A stretch of 64,000 bases of DNA from Oscillochloris sp. (GCA_012032775.1 JAAUQO010000004.1:1-64000), one strand, 5' to 3'. Shown: positions 33,425 through 43,802, counted from the first letter of the stretch. Made by a program: numbers and translations. The notes: generated by a model not told the origin, from the sequence alone.

Positions 33425-35203
33425 ATGGAGCATCTGAACAGCGGTGCGCGGCCTGAAGCCCTTGAACATTTCGCCGATCGTTCCGAGCAGATCGGAATGG
33501 CTATCGCAGCCGAAGTGAACCGACTGGCCTCCGCCCTCGATCATTTCGCCGCCCGCTGTAAAGAATATTATGTGCTCGACCCACACGACCTGCCGGCGGA
33601 GATCCGCGAAGTTGAACGGCAGCAGCAAGTACTCGCCGAGCGCGTTCGCATGATTGCGTCCGCCTTTCGCAACGCCGATATCGGCGGCTTAAACGGTTTA
33701 CGCGATCCAATTCCGCCGCCTTCCAGAAATCTAAACGAGTTCATGATCCATGTGGTGACTAAAGCAATCGAGCACGGGGTCGATACCCACGCTTTATGGA
33801 TGGCCTACGGCGAGCGCATGCAGGCCGTTTCCGAACACATCGCCAGGCGCACATCCGACGCCGCCGAACTCACCTATGAAACCGTCGGCGAGGTGGTGCG
33901 CGGCATAGCCGCATGGAACATAAGCGCTAATGAGGTGCATTTGCGCTTCGCAGGGCTGCATGCAATCCTCGCAGCATGGGTTGCCCAGGATCTGCACGAT
34001 GCCGCCGCCTGGGTTAGTTGGAATACCACCGGGTTGCTGCTGAACTACGGTTTAAGCGTCGCCGAGTTCTCGCTTCGCGAGGGCGGATCGCTTGGCACGC
34101 ACCTGAATGCCTATATTGTTGTGCCAACCCTTCTGGTGGCCACGATCGGCATGGTCGGCTCAGTAACCATTTTCGGCCTTGAAGACTGGGCTTTCAACGA
34201 CATCGTCGCCGGCGATGTTATTGGCCTGTTCGAACGGAGCTTCTGGCAACAAAAACATTATGTTGAACCGGAGTTGTTTAAACAGATCAACCGCCGGCTG
34301 GACAAGGTGTTCGCAACCGCCGGGATCAGCAATCCCCGCCCGCTGAGCGGGCCGCATGCCGAGCCGATCCGTGATCCCGAGCGCGGCGTCCTCGATGTCA
34401 GCCCGTACAAACTCTTCCCGCCCGGCGACGACTATCGCGGCGGTCCGTACCGTATTTCGCCCGGCGCACTGATGGACGGCCCACACGCCCTGATCAGTCC
34501 ATACACCGGCGAACAGGTCTCATTCGCCCGGATCAATCAGCATGAATACGTGATCGGGATTTACGGCCTCGACATCAACAATATCAGCAATTCGCCGAAC
34601 GGATTGTATGCCGTCGCACTTACCGCCGCCGGTAGCGATCCCGAAGCAAATCCATATTACGTGATGGTGCGGTCAGAGGTACTCGACTGCATTAAAGCCA
34701 TGCCGCCCGGTAGCGATCTGCATTTTACCGGCCACAGCATGGGCGCCGGGATGGTTTTTACGCTCCTGAACGATCCAATGGTACTTGAAGCCCTACGCAA
34801 CCACGACAGTCAGGTGCCGAGTGCCACAACCCTGGGCGGCGTACGACCGATCGACGAACTCCGCGACGAGATTGAGCAGAACGGGCCGGGCGGTGCATAC
34901 ACCGATGTGCTCGGCAATACGGTTTTGCGCCACTATAACGATCCCGATGATCAGTTGGCGATCAACAATGGCGCCGGCCACGATCCACAGCAATATCCGG
35001 CCGTGATCGTGGTTGACGACGGCGATTTCGACAGCCCCACCGAGGCCCATACCACCTATGAAAATATGCCGTTCGAGCAACTGCCGGAGGAGCTACGCTA
35101 TCTACCCTGGACAGTAGATCCGATGCTGGTTGAAAAGTATCGCGTGCCGCCGCCGGCCTATGTTCGTTTACCGGGAGAAACCAATGCCGAGATGGTCGCC
35201 TAA
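33425..35203 (+). CDS. putative T7SS effector: helical targeting domain plus lipase-like domain
   Basis: 592 residues. Residues 1-100 are long helices of WXG/LXG type (no Trp in the turn). The middle contains a hydrophobic segment (VVPTLLVATIGMVGSVTIF). Residues about 370-560 look like a class 3 lipase: FTGHSMGAGM with the nucleophile Ser at about residue 440, a DPDDQ acid position and an EAHTTYENM histidine near the end, giving Ser-Asp-His in order. No signal peptide. Secretion through the neighbouring EccC is inferred. A lipid or ester substrate is likely but unknown. No immunity lipoprotein is evident next to it. Confidence 0.6.
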   Translation: MEHLNSGARPEALEHFADRSEQIGMAIAAEVNRLASALDHFAARCKEYYVLDPHDLPAEIREVERQQQVLAERVRMIASAFRNADIGGLNGLRDPIPPPSRNLNEFMIHVVTKAIEHGVDTHALWMAYGERMQAVSEHIARRTSDAAELTYETVGEVVRGIAAWNISANEVHLRFAGLHAILAAWVAQDLHDAAAWVSWNTTGLLLNYGLSVAEFSLREGGSLGTHLNAYIVVPTLLVATIGMVGSVTIFGLEDWAFNDIVAGDVIGLFERSFWQQKHYVEPELFKQINRRLDKVFATAGISNPRPLSGPHAEPIRDPERGVLDVSPYKLFPPGDDYRGGPYRISPGALMDGPHALISPYTGEQVSFARINQHEYVIGIYGLDINNISNSPNGLYAVALTAAGSDPEANPYYVMVRSEVLDCIKAMPPGSDLHFTGHSMGAGMVFTLLNDPMVLEALRNHDSQVPSATTLGGVRPIDELRDEIEQNGPGGAYTDVLGNTVLRHYNDPDDQLAINNGAGHDPQQYPAVIVVDDGDFDSPTEAHTTYENMPFEQLPEELRYLPWTVDPMLVEKYRVPPPAYVRLPGETNAEMVA

Positions 35204-35546
35204 CTGGGAAGATGTACGCTGGGATTTTCAGGCTGCCACCGCAGCGGCAACTGCCCTTCGCCGTATGTCCAACGAATTGGAGCGCTACTCATTCGAGCGC
35301 GGCGATGCCGGTATTGCCGCCGTAGACGGCTGGCTGGGTCCCCATCGTCGTGATTTCGATCAGGATTTTGTCGCCGGCCTACGAGAATTACGTTTTCTGG
35401 CAACGGATTGTCGCCAACAGGCGCAGACATTGCTTGCCACCAATCAGCGCGCCCGGGCCGAACAACAGCGCCGCGAACGCGAACGCGACGAGTGGCACCG
35501 CGAATCGGCCCGCGAACGCGCCCGTCAGACCGCAGGCATCCCTTAG
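35184..35546 (+). CDS. WXG100-like protein with charged tail
   Basis: 120 residues. Helix, turn with GWLGPHRRDF (Trp-Leu-Gly motif at about residue 50), helix, then a highly charged Arg/Glu tail (REREREDEWHRESARERARQ-like). The ATG overlaps the end of the lipase-like gene by 20 bases. The overlap suggests it is made together with the lipase-like protein, perhaps as its secretion partner, as small helical Lap/EsxA-type partners do. Confidence 0.7.
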   Translation: MPRWSPNWEDVRWDFQAATAAATALRRMSNELERYSFERGDAGIAAVDGWLGPHRRDFDQDFVAGLRELRFLATDCRQQAQTLLATNQRARAEQQRRERERDEWHRESARERARQTAGIP

Positions 35547-35570
35547 TATGAATGCGGAATGCGAGGAGCT

Positions 35571-38500
35571 ATGACCAGGCAGGATTTTAACCGTCCGCCG
35601 CGCATCAGGCCCGACTGGCCGGCTGAACAAATTGATCTCCCGACCCCACCGGCACTGCTGCGTCGCGACGGGATCCCCTGGGTGCAGGTGTTGCTGCCGC
35701 TCGCAGGTGCGCTGATCTTCGCCGTGTCGGCGGGATTGGGAAGCGGCGGTTGGTTGATTGGCCTGCCCATGAGCGCGATCGCAATGCTCGGCGTCGGCGC
35801 GGCGATCTATCAGGCTCGCCGCGAAACCATGCGCGACAACGCCGAGTATGCGGCCCGCCGCGCACTCTTCGAGGATCAATTGGCAGCGCAGCGTGGCCGC
35901 TTGCGGCGGCTGCACGAACACGAACGAGCGGCGCGGTTACATCTGGCCCCCGACCCGAATGAACTGCTGCATATCGCGGCTGTCGGCACCATCGCCCGCC
36001 GGCCTGAACCACGGCTCTGGGAACGACGCATCAGCGATGATGATTTTCTAGCGTTGCGGGCCGGTTGCGGCAATCTGCCGCCGAGCTACACGGTTCGTAT
36101 ACCTGCACCCGGCAGCGATGCCGCAGCAGATCGGCAGTTGCAACAGTTGGCCGCCGAGCATGCGCTGCTGCATCAGGTGCCGATCTGTATTCCTCTGGCC
36201 GATCTTGGCTCACTTGGTGTGGCCGGGACACGTAGCGCAGCCCTCCCACTGCTGCAAGCCATGATCTGGCAGATGGCATGCCTGCACGGGCCGGCCGATC
36301 TGCGGATCGCCGTCGCACATCAGACTGGTGTCGCCGCCGATTGGGAGTGGCTACGCTGGCTGCCGCACGCAATCCCGCTCAACAACGACAGTGCGCATGC
36401 CGCCCGCATGATTGGCGATACACCTGCGACAGTGAACCGCTTGCTGGCACAGCTGGTCGATGAACTGGCCCGGCGCAGCGAGCGCCGTGTTCGTGACGCC
36501 GGCAGTATCGCACTGCCCCACGAACCATGGCTGGTCGTGTTGATCGATGAGCCGGCTACCGTGGCTGCCATCCCTTCATTCGCCGAGTTACTCCGCCGTG
36601 GGGCGGAACTTCAGATCGCCGTGATTGTCCTGGCCCTGATTACAACCTGGTGCCGGAAGGTTGCGCCGCCGTGCTCGAAGCTCAGGCGCGCAACGCACGC
36701 TGGACGCGCGCCGGCGCACCATGGCCCCGTGATCGCTTTACCCCCGACCAGGTTGCACCGATCCAATGCGATCAATTAGCCGCCGCCTGGCGGCAGTTCG
36801 GCTGGCCGAAGCCGGTGGTAGCCAGGAGATCCCGCGCAGCGTCCGGCTCTTCGATCTCTTACAAATAAGTGGAGCGGAAGCATTATCGCCGCCGCGCTTC
36901 TGGAGCGACCCACCAACCGGCGCGTGGCGTAATGATGTGCCGATCGGCGCACTATCTGAAGGCAAGCCGCTATATCTCGATCTCGGTGAACAAGCCCACG
37001 GCCCCCACGGGATCATCGCCGGTGCGACCGGCGCCGGCAAGAGCGTGCTGCTCCAGGGCATTATCGCCGCACTGAGTATCACACACCCGCCGGAGCGGCT
37101 ACAACTATTGCTAATCGACTTCAAGGGCGGCGCAGCCCTGGCGATGTTCGCCGATCTGGCCCATTGCGCCGGCTTCGTCACCGATCTGGAAGGCCGCATG
37201 GCGGCCAGGGCAATTGCGGCTATTACCGGCGAACTGCGGCGGCGCAAGAATCTGCTTAAACAAACCGCCGAAATCTGCGGCGAGAAGGTTGAGAACATCG
37301 GCGATTATCGTGCGCTCGCCGGCCGGCAGAAACTGGCGCCGCTGCCGAACCTGCTGATTGTGGTCGATGAATTTGACGAACTGGCCCGCGTTCAGCCGGA
37401 TTTCGTCGGCGAACTGGTGCGGGTTGTGAAGCAAGGCCGCTCGCTCGGCGTGCATCTTCTGCTCGCCACGCAACAACCGGCGCGTGCCGTCAGCGATGAG
37501 ATCCGCAGCCAATTGAAGTTCTTTATTGCGCTGCGTCTCGGCAGCAGCGACGACAGCCGCGAGATGATCCTTAAGCCCGATGCCGCGTTTCTGCCGACCG
37601 ATGTGCCCGGCCGGGCCTACATGCGCGTCGGCGACGACAACCGGCTGTTTCAGGTGGCCCAGATCAGCGGCGCTTATCGTGCGCCTGATTCGGAGGCTAA
37701 AGGCCCGCGCGTGCGCTTTGTCGGTATAACGCCTGCGCCAGGCGCCGCAACGCCCTCATCTACCTTGCCCTGGCGCACCGACCTCGATCTGCTGAGCGCC
37801 GCCCTGATTCCCGCCGGCCGCGCCACCTGGAGCAACATCATCTGGTGCTTGAGCCGATCTGGCAACCGCCGCTGCCGCGACAGATTACGCTGGCCGAACT
37901 ACCGGATCACGACCCGCCACGCCGGAAACTCGCACCATCGGTCGGACTGCTCGATCTGCCGCAAGAGAATCGGCGCACGCCGCTGTTGCTCGATCTCGAC
38001 AGCGCACATCTGGCGGTTGTCGGCGCGCCCGGCAGCGGCAAAACATCGCTGCTGCTGAGTTTAGCCCTCGCTGCCGCCGCCGTACACACCACCGACGAAC
38101 TCTGGATCTACGCGATCGACTCCGGCGGCCACGGACTCGCCGTGCTGACCGATTTGCCCCATGTCGGCGCTGTGATTCAAGCTCGCGAGCACGAGCGGGT
38201 GCGCCGACTGTTGTATTTTCTCGCCGTCACGCTGCGCGAACGACAGGAATTGCTGCGGCAGGCGGCAGTTCCCGACCGCCGAACGTACGTGGCCAACACC
38301 CAACAAGTGCTGCCGGCGATCATCCTATTCATCGACAAGATCGCCGTCCTGCGTGAGGAATTACCCGCCGCCGAAGAAGATGAGGTACTGGACAACCTGT
38401 TGCGCCTGGCCCGCATCGGACGCGCCCTGGGGATCCACCTGGTTATCGGCGCCGAGCGCAACGTCGATCTGAGCTACCGATTATTGGCAATGCTCGAACT

Positions 38501-39491
38501 ACGTCTGGCCCTCAGGGTACCCGATCTGCACGAATACACCGATCTGCTTGGCGGGCGCGTTACATCGCAACTTCCGGCCAACATTCCCGGTCGCGCCTTC
38601 TGGATGCATCCCGAGCACGGGCCTGCCGAAGCACAGATCGCACTGCCGGCCCTTATTGCGCCAGGTGATGAAGCCACAAGTGAAGATCACGATATATTAC
38701 TGCGCCAGAGTATCGCCCAATTGGCGCAACAACCGGCCCGCCGCAAACCAACGGCGATCACGCTCCTGCCCGAACGGGTTGAGCGCCAGGATCTGCCCGC
38801 ACCGGAACCATCAACGGAAGGATTGTGTGCCGCCATCGGCATCGAGAGTCTGGGTTTAACGACCGCCGCACTGCTGCTCGACCACGAGTGCCCCCATGCT
38901 CTGGTGATCGGGCCGCGGCGCAGCGGTAAGAGCAGCACACTCCGCACGGCAGCGCGCAGTTTAGCGGCACACTATCAACCCGATCAACTGCGGCTACTCA
39001 TCCTCGACGGGCCACGCGGCAGCCTGGCCGAACTGTGCGAACTGGCGCACACCGAACTCTACGCCCAGGACAACATCGGTGCCGGCGAACTTGCGCGCTT
39101 GTTGCAATCGATGCCGAACACACCTACCCGGCGCCTGTTACTGATCGATGATTATCACCTGAGCCGCGAACGACTACGCGATCACTTCAGCCAATCATAC
39201 GGCGAACCAAATTTGCTCAGTCTGCTGCTGGAAGCCGCACAGATCGGCTTCCGGAGCGGCGTGAATTTGCTGATTTCGGCCGATATCGGCTACGCCGACG
39301 ATCAACTGTTGCGCACACTCGATAGCAGCCGATCGGGGATCATCCTGTGGCCGGGGCGCTACGACGGCGGCACGAAATTGCTGGGAGTGTCTTTGCCCCT
39401 CGCCGGCCAACGCAACGCCGAGCAAACACCGGGGCGCGCCCTGCTTATCCGCGACGGCGAACAACGGATCGTGCAGGTTGCGACAAATTGA
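35571..39491 (+). CDS. EccC/EssC-type type VII secretion ATPase, three frameshifts
   Basis: Motor of a type VII system. After two N-terminal membrane helices (WVQVLLPLAGALIFAV, LIGLPMSAIAMLGVG) and a cytoplasmic DUF region come three FtsK/SpoIIIE ATPase domains: Walker A GATGAGKS (about 37021), GAPGSGKT (about 38026) and GPRRSGKS (about 38910). Walker B of the first is LLIVVDEFDE; the second has FIDK, so it is degenerate, and the third LLLIDDY. Frames break near 36640, 36810 and 37838; each is healed by one added base, giving about 1307 residues, the normal EccC length. No FHA domain at its N-terminus. Confidence 0.88.
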
Positions 39492-39567
39492 TTGTGTCAG
39501 GCGTCAGCGCGCCTACTCCCTGGGATCGTTTGAGAAACCGTCACCTTGTTAAGCGAGGAGATCACCA

Positions 39568-40212
39568 ATGCACGCAAACCAGCGCAGCATCACCGTTACC
39601 TTGCATTGGCAACTCAACGGCACTAACCATCAATCGACGATTGTATGCGACGACAGCCCACCCAGGACTTTGATTCCAATCCTGGCCACCGCTTGCGGGC
39701 TACCGGAAGCTCAGTATCGATTGCGGGCCGGCGCAGCGAATCGGCCCGCACTGCGCAAAGATATTTCGATCAGCGCCCAGGGTATCAATGATGGTTCGCA
39801 ACTCTGGCTGACCGACGCCGATCCACCGCAGCCGACGCAATTGCGCTGTCTGATTGAATTGAGCAATCATGCCGTATTTTTCGCGCCGCCAGCGGGAATA
39901 AGCCTCACACGGGCATGGCTGTTGCGCGTACTTGAACTACTCGATCCACCCGCATATCGCCGTGAAATTACGCAATTGGAACAGCGCAACTCGCCATATC
40001 GTTTTGTCTCAAACCAGGAGCATTGCGCACTACGGGCCGATCAGTCCGGCGGTTGGATCGTGACTTCCAGCCGCTCCGATCTGATCACGCGCCTGAATCA
40101 TCAACCATTGGCGGCGAATCGCCCAACGTTGCTTCCTGAACACGCCATGCTTCAACTTGGCGAACAAGGGCCGGAATTGCAACTACACCTGGTTCCGTTT
40201 GTGCGCATATAA
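39568..40212 (+). CDS. YukD-like ubiquitin fold fused to an FHA-like domain
   Basis: 214 residues. Residues 1-88 (SITVTLHWQLNG, LIPILATACGLP, YRLRAG, LWLTDAD) fit the YukD/EsaB beta-grasp fold found in type VII loci. Residues about 125-210 fit an FHA domain: YRFVSNQEHCALRA, GGWIVTSSRSD, LITRLNHQPL, HAMLQLGE. In Firmicutes FHA domains sit on EssC; here the EccC lacks them and the partner carries one. It closes the type VII cluster. Ribosome binding site GAGGAG. Confidence 0.65.
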   Translation: MHANQRSITVTLHWQLNGTNHQSTIVCDDSPPRTLIPILATACGLPEAQYRLRAGAANRPALRKDISISAQGINDGSQLWLTDADPPQPTQLRCLIELSNHAVFFAPPAGISLTRAWLLRVLELLDPPAYRREITQLEQRNSPYRFVSNQEHCALRADQSGGWIVTSSRSDLITRLNHQPLAANRPTLLPEHAMLQLGEQGPELQLHLVPFVRI

Positions 40213-40245
40213 AGTAGCGTGTCCGACGAAACTCCTGCTTCACGC

Positions 40246-40944
40246 TCAAGACCGCGCCCAGTGTACTACTGCCCGTTCAGCCGAGCGCTCGACCGATTCG
40301 CCCTGATACAGCGTTGCCGCGCCGGGGCCGTACACCGTCCAACCGCCCGCAGTTCCGTCGTCGATCAATGCGGTACGCTCATCAATTCCAAGTAATGCCA
40401 GATCGGGGAGTTTTGGCGCAAGCCGGGATGCCCAACCGGCGCCGAAGGTATTGTGATGCGGCAAAATCACAATCCCCGGCACCAGATTTAGTCCTGGGAT
40501 CGGCGTATTCGCCTGCGGGTCGAACAGCATCTCGCACAACACCATCGCACCTGCGCTACTGCCACCCAGTACCGCCCCGGCGGCGTGGGCCTCGCGACAG
40601 GCATCCCAGGCCGCGCTGCCGAGCAGCGCTTCATTCAGGTGGCGCGGAAATCCGCCCAGCATGTAGATCAATCGCGCCGCCCGCAACTCGGCCACAACTG
40701 CAGGATCATCGGCGCTGCGCCGGTTGATCAAACCGACAGCAGCCACATCCCGTGCGCCAAGCGAACGAAACCAGCGCACCGCATTCCCGCCCGCCCGCTC
40801 GTGATTGCGATCGGGCGCTGCGGCAGCCGGAATAATGCGAATTGGCGCATCAGGCCCGCCGGCCAATGTAATCGCCCGCCGGTCGGCACGATCCATACCC
40901 GCCTGAAACTCCGACCCACCGGCGAGAATGATATGTCCGGGCAT
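40246..40944 (-). CDS. peptidase S51 (cyanophycinase / dipeptidase E family)
   Basis: 232 residues from ATG 40944 (CCAGGAGAA upstream). The nucleophile elbow GGSSAGAM, the LGGFPRHLNEAL segment and the HHNTFG histidine match cyanophycinase-like S51 serine hydrolases, which cleave Asp-containing or isoaspartyl peptides. No signal peptide, so cytoplasmic. It stands between convergent genes; substrate unproven. Confidence 0.85.
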   Translation of the reverse strand: MPGHIILAGGSEFQAGMDRADRRAITLAGGPDAPIRIIPAAAAPDRNHERAGGNAVRWFRSLGARDVAAVGLINRRSADDPAVVAELRAARLIYMLGGFPRHLNEALLGSAAWDACREAHAAGAVLGGSSAGAMVLCEMLFDPQANTPIPGLNLVPGIVILPHHNTFGAGWASRLAPKLPDLALLGIDERTALIDDGTAGGWTVYGPGAATLYQGESVERSAERAVVHWARS

Positions 40945-40988
40945 GTCATCGTTCTCCTGGCTGTAGCACGGAATACGCTCACCAGATC

Positions 40989-42155
40989 TCACCCCGCCGT
41001 TTGTACTTTGCGCCGGTGATGAGATAGGGCGGCGTGATGATCTTCGCCGCTATGACCACATGGATCGACGTGGATCGTCGCTTCATACAGCCGCGGCTGG
41101 ACATGAAAGAGCGCGTGCCGCACATCCTCGGCGATGCGATGGCTCTCGCGGGTCGGCAAATCTTCGTCCACAACAATATGGAGTTCGGCGCTGAGTGCGT
41201 GGCCGAGCCAACGCGCCCGTACATCATGCACACCCTGCACGCCCTGCACCCTGGCGGCGGCGCTCTCCAATGTGTCGATCTCCTCAGGCTCGACCGCATC
41301 CATCAACCGGCGCCACATCGAGATCGCCGCGTCGCGCACAATAAAGAGGATCGCAATTGTGATCAGGGCGCCGATAAGCGGATCGACCAGTGCGTAGCCG
41401 AGCAGACTGCCGATCGCGCCGACTAATACGGCCAGCGAAGTAAAACCATCGACGCGGGCATGTTGGCCGTCGGCGATCAGGGCTGCTGAACCGATTTCAT
41501 TACCGATCTTGATACGGAAGATCGCAACTGCCTCGTTGCCCAAAAACCCGATGATCGCCGCAGCGATCACCCAACCGACATTTCTGACCGGCTGTGGATC
41601 GAGGAAGCGCTCGTACGATTCGTAGCCGGCCAGGATCGCGCTGCCCAGAATCATCAGTACAATCACCGCGCCGGCGATGTCTTCGGCCCGCCCGAAGCCA
41701 TAGGTGTAACGGCGCGATGCCGCCCTGCGGCTTAAGGCAAACGCAATCCAAAGCGGCACCGCTGTGAGCGCGTCGGAAAAGTTATGCACGGTGTCGGCGA
41801 AAAGTGCGACACTCCCGCTGATCAGCACAATCACAACCTGGAAAAGCGCCGTGATCCCCAGGCCAACCAGTGAGACCTTGAGGGCCCAGATTCCACGCTC
41901 GCTCCCCTCCAGAGCCGAGTCGATCTTGGCCTCCGGCGCATGGCTATGGCCATGCCCAAACGGCAGCAATTCGCGCAGCCAACCTAATGGCCCGCTCGCT
42001 CGCTCGTGATCGTGGCCGTGTTCGCTATGGTTTTGCTCGTCATGGGCATGACCATGCCCGCCCTGATCATGGTCGTTATGCGGGTGATTGTGCCCGGCAT
42101 GTTCCACAGATTCGTGGCTATGTTCAGCTTCCCGACGATCCGTTTGCTCACTCAT
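40989..42155 (-). CDS. cation diffusion facilitator, zinc/cobalt exporter
   Basis: 388 residues. A His/Asp-rich N-terminus of about 75 residues (HSHESVEHAGHNH, HGHAHDEQNHSEHG) is followed by six helices with the two metal-site motifs DTVHNFSD and DGQHARVD and a cytoplasmic ferredoxin-like domain. Exports Zn2+ (or Co2+) by proton exchange. Ends in another His-rich stretch. An ArsR/SmtB-like operator overlaps its promoter, which fits metal-induced expression. Confidence 0.93.
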   Translation of the reverse strand: MSEQTDRREAEHSHESVEHAGHNHPHNDHDQGGHGHAHDEQNHSEHGHDHERASGPLGWLRELLPFGHGHSHAPEAKIDSALEGSERGIWALKVSLVGLGITALFQVVIVLISGSVALFADTVHNFSDALTAVPLWIAFALSRRAASRRYTYGFGRAEDIAGAVIVLMILGSAILAGYESYERFLDPQPVRNVGWVIAAAIIGFLGNEAVAIFRIKIGNEIGSAALIADGQHARVDGFTSLAVLVGAIGSLLGYALVDPLIGALITIAILFIVRDAAISMWRRLMDAVEPEEIDTLESAAARVQGVQGVHDVRARWLGHALSAELHIVVDEDLPTRESHRIAEDVRHALFHVQPRLYEATIHVDPCGHSGEDHHAALSHHRRKVQTAG

Positions 42156-42170
42156 GGTGCCGCTCCGCTA

Positions 42171-42201
42171 TATCTGCATATTTGCTCACATATGCATTAT
42201 A
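42171..42201 (-). promoter_or_regulatory. promoter with ArsR/SmtB-type operator for the CDF gene
   Basis: TATAAT at 42196-42201 (minus strand), then CATATGTGAGCAAATATG and CAGATA at the likely start point. This resembles the 12-2-12 operators of zinc-sensing CzrA/SmtB repressors. The regulator gene is not in the window. Confidence 0.45.
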
Positions 42202-42224
42202 ACCGGTACGCCTTCAATTGGACA

Positions 42225-42464
42225 TCAGCCCTTGCGGGTAGCCCAATATGCCGCCGCCCCGGCCCGGCGATCTTGATCGCGGCGGAACACTTCTTCCACC
42301 AATTCCAGGACAATCCCATCGGGATCGCTGAAATACGCCCAGCGCCAACCGGCCAGTGATCCGCCGTCGTTGGTGACGGCTTCGGCAAAGAATGTCACAG
42401 CCTTGGCCTCAAGTTCGGCCCTTTTCGCATCAAGATTGTCAAACAGAATGGCCAGATGTGCCAC
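42225..42464 (-). pseudogene. C-terminal half of a glyoxalase/VOC protein
   Basis: 80 codons from a GTG that overlaps the MFS stop (TAGTG). The text VAHLAILFDNLDAKRAELEA ... YFSDPDGIVLELVEE is one VOC module with the metal Glu; the first module is missing. Either a truncated gene or a half-size VOC protein coupled to the transporter. Confidence 0.6.
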
Positions 42465-43693
42465 TACGCAGTCACCGGCTGCCGCTTGATCCGCGTCGCA
42501 AGTGCTGCCGCCGCTACCGCCAATCCGCCCGCAACCAGGAATGCCAGTGTGTAGCTGCCCAGCATATCCCGGCTGATGCCGCCAAGCCATGCCGCCAACG
42601 CAGCCCCGATCTGGTGGGAGCAGAAAACCCAGCCGAAGACAGTGCCGACATTCCGCCGCCCAAAAGCATCGGCCACCAGGGCCGACGTCGGCGGCACCGT
42701 GGCGATATAGTCCAGCCCGAATACAACCGCGAAAAACGCCAGGCTGAACGGCTCGCCCACGAACGGCAAGAACAACAACGACAGGCCGCGAAATCCGTAG
42801 TAACAGGCCAGCAGGATGCGCGGATCGTAGCGATCGGTCAGCCAGCCGGAGCCAAGTGTGCCGAGGAAATTCATTATACCCATCAGCGCCAACGCACTCG
42901 CAGCTGTGGCCGGCGTCATCCCGACTTCGACGGCATAGGCGACAAGATGTGTTCCAATCAGGCCGTTCGAGGTCGCGCCGCAGATAAAAAACGTCCCGGC
43001 AAGCAACCAGAAAGTCGGCGATCGCAACGCCGCCGCCATCACTCCACCGGGCGGATTGGGCGCAGGCGGCGGCTCGTAACTCAATCCAAGCGGCGTGGCA
43101 CCGACATCGGCGGGGCTGTCGCGCATCAGAAACCAGACCAGCGGCAAGAGAACAACGGCCGCGCCGGCGAGCACGAGCGTTGCGCCACGCCACTGGATCA
43201 GCGCCACCAGGCCGACGATCGCCGGCAGAAAGATCAATTGGCCGGCTGATGTCGATGCCCCAAAGACTCCGAGCACCATGCCACGCCGTTCGACAAACCA
43301 GCGTGTCGCAATTGTTGTGCCAAGCACCGCTCCCGCCAGGCCGGTGCCGATTCCGCTCAAGGCACCCCAGAACAACACCAATTGCCAGACTTCACGCATA
43401 ACGGCGCTCGCCAGCATTGCCGCACACATCAGCACCAACCCACTCAGCATCACCGCTCGTGGGCCAAAACGATCCACCAGCCATCCCGCCAGCGGGCCGG
43501 CAAATCCGAATAACAACAAACCCATCGAGACCGCAAACGAAAGCAGGCTACGGCTCCAGCCGGTATCCTGCTCCAACGGCAGAATCAGTACGCCCGGCGC
43601 CGCTCGTATCCCCGCCGACACCAGCAACACCATCACCGTCACTCCAACCACAACCCAACCGTAAAATACACCGCCCCGTTCCGATCGCGCCAT
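42464..43693 (-). CDS. major facilitator superfamily transporter (monocarboxylate/OFA type)
   Basis: 409 residues, twelve hydrophobic segments. Motif A (GWLVDRFGPRAVM) follows helix 2, with a degenerate copy after helix 8 (GWLTDRYDPRI). FYGWVVVGVT at the start and WFVERRGMVLGV in the middle are typical of the oxalate/formate antiporter-like (OFA/MCT) branch. Start ATG 43693 with GGAGCAGGA. The substrate is probably an organic acid. Followed by the VOC remnant. Confidence 0.88.
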   Translation of the reverse strand: MARSERGGVFYGWVVVGVTVMVLLVSAGIRAAPGVLILPLEQDTGWSRSLLSFAVSMGLLLFGFAGPLAGWLVDRFGPRAVMLSGLVLMCAAMLASAVMREVWQLVLFWGALSGIGTGLAGAVLGTTIATRWFVERRGMVLGVFGASTSAGQLIFLPAIVGLVALIQWRGATLVLAGAAVVLLPLVWFLMRDSPADVGATPLGLSYEPPPAPNPPGGVMAAALRSPTFWLLAGTFFICGATSNGLIGTHLVAYAVEVGMTPATAASALALMGIMNFLGTLGSGWLTDRYDPRILLACYYGFRGLSLLFLPFVGEPFSLAFFAVVFGLDYIATVPPTSALVADAFGRRNVGTVFGWVFCSHQIGAALAAWLGGISRDMLGSYTLAFLVAGGLAVAAAALATRIKRQPVTA

Positions 43694-43802
43694 GGGTTTC
43701 CTGCTCCTGAATGATTGTGAGGATGCAAGCAATGTACCCTGATTCGCGTATACTTGCCGCAGCCAATTGATGCATAAGCATGAATGCCAATCAGGAGAGA
43801 GT

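Noticed and set aside
42392-43249. Long plus-strand frame opposite the MFS gene
   Set aside because: Composition is Arg/Gln-rich without domains; it is the shadow of the transporter gene, which has clear membrane helices and motifs.
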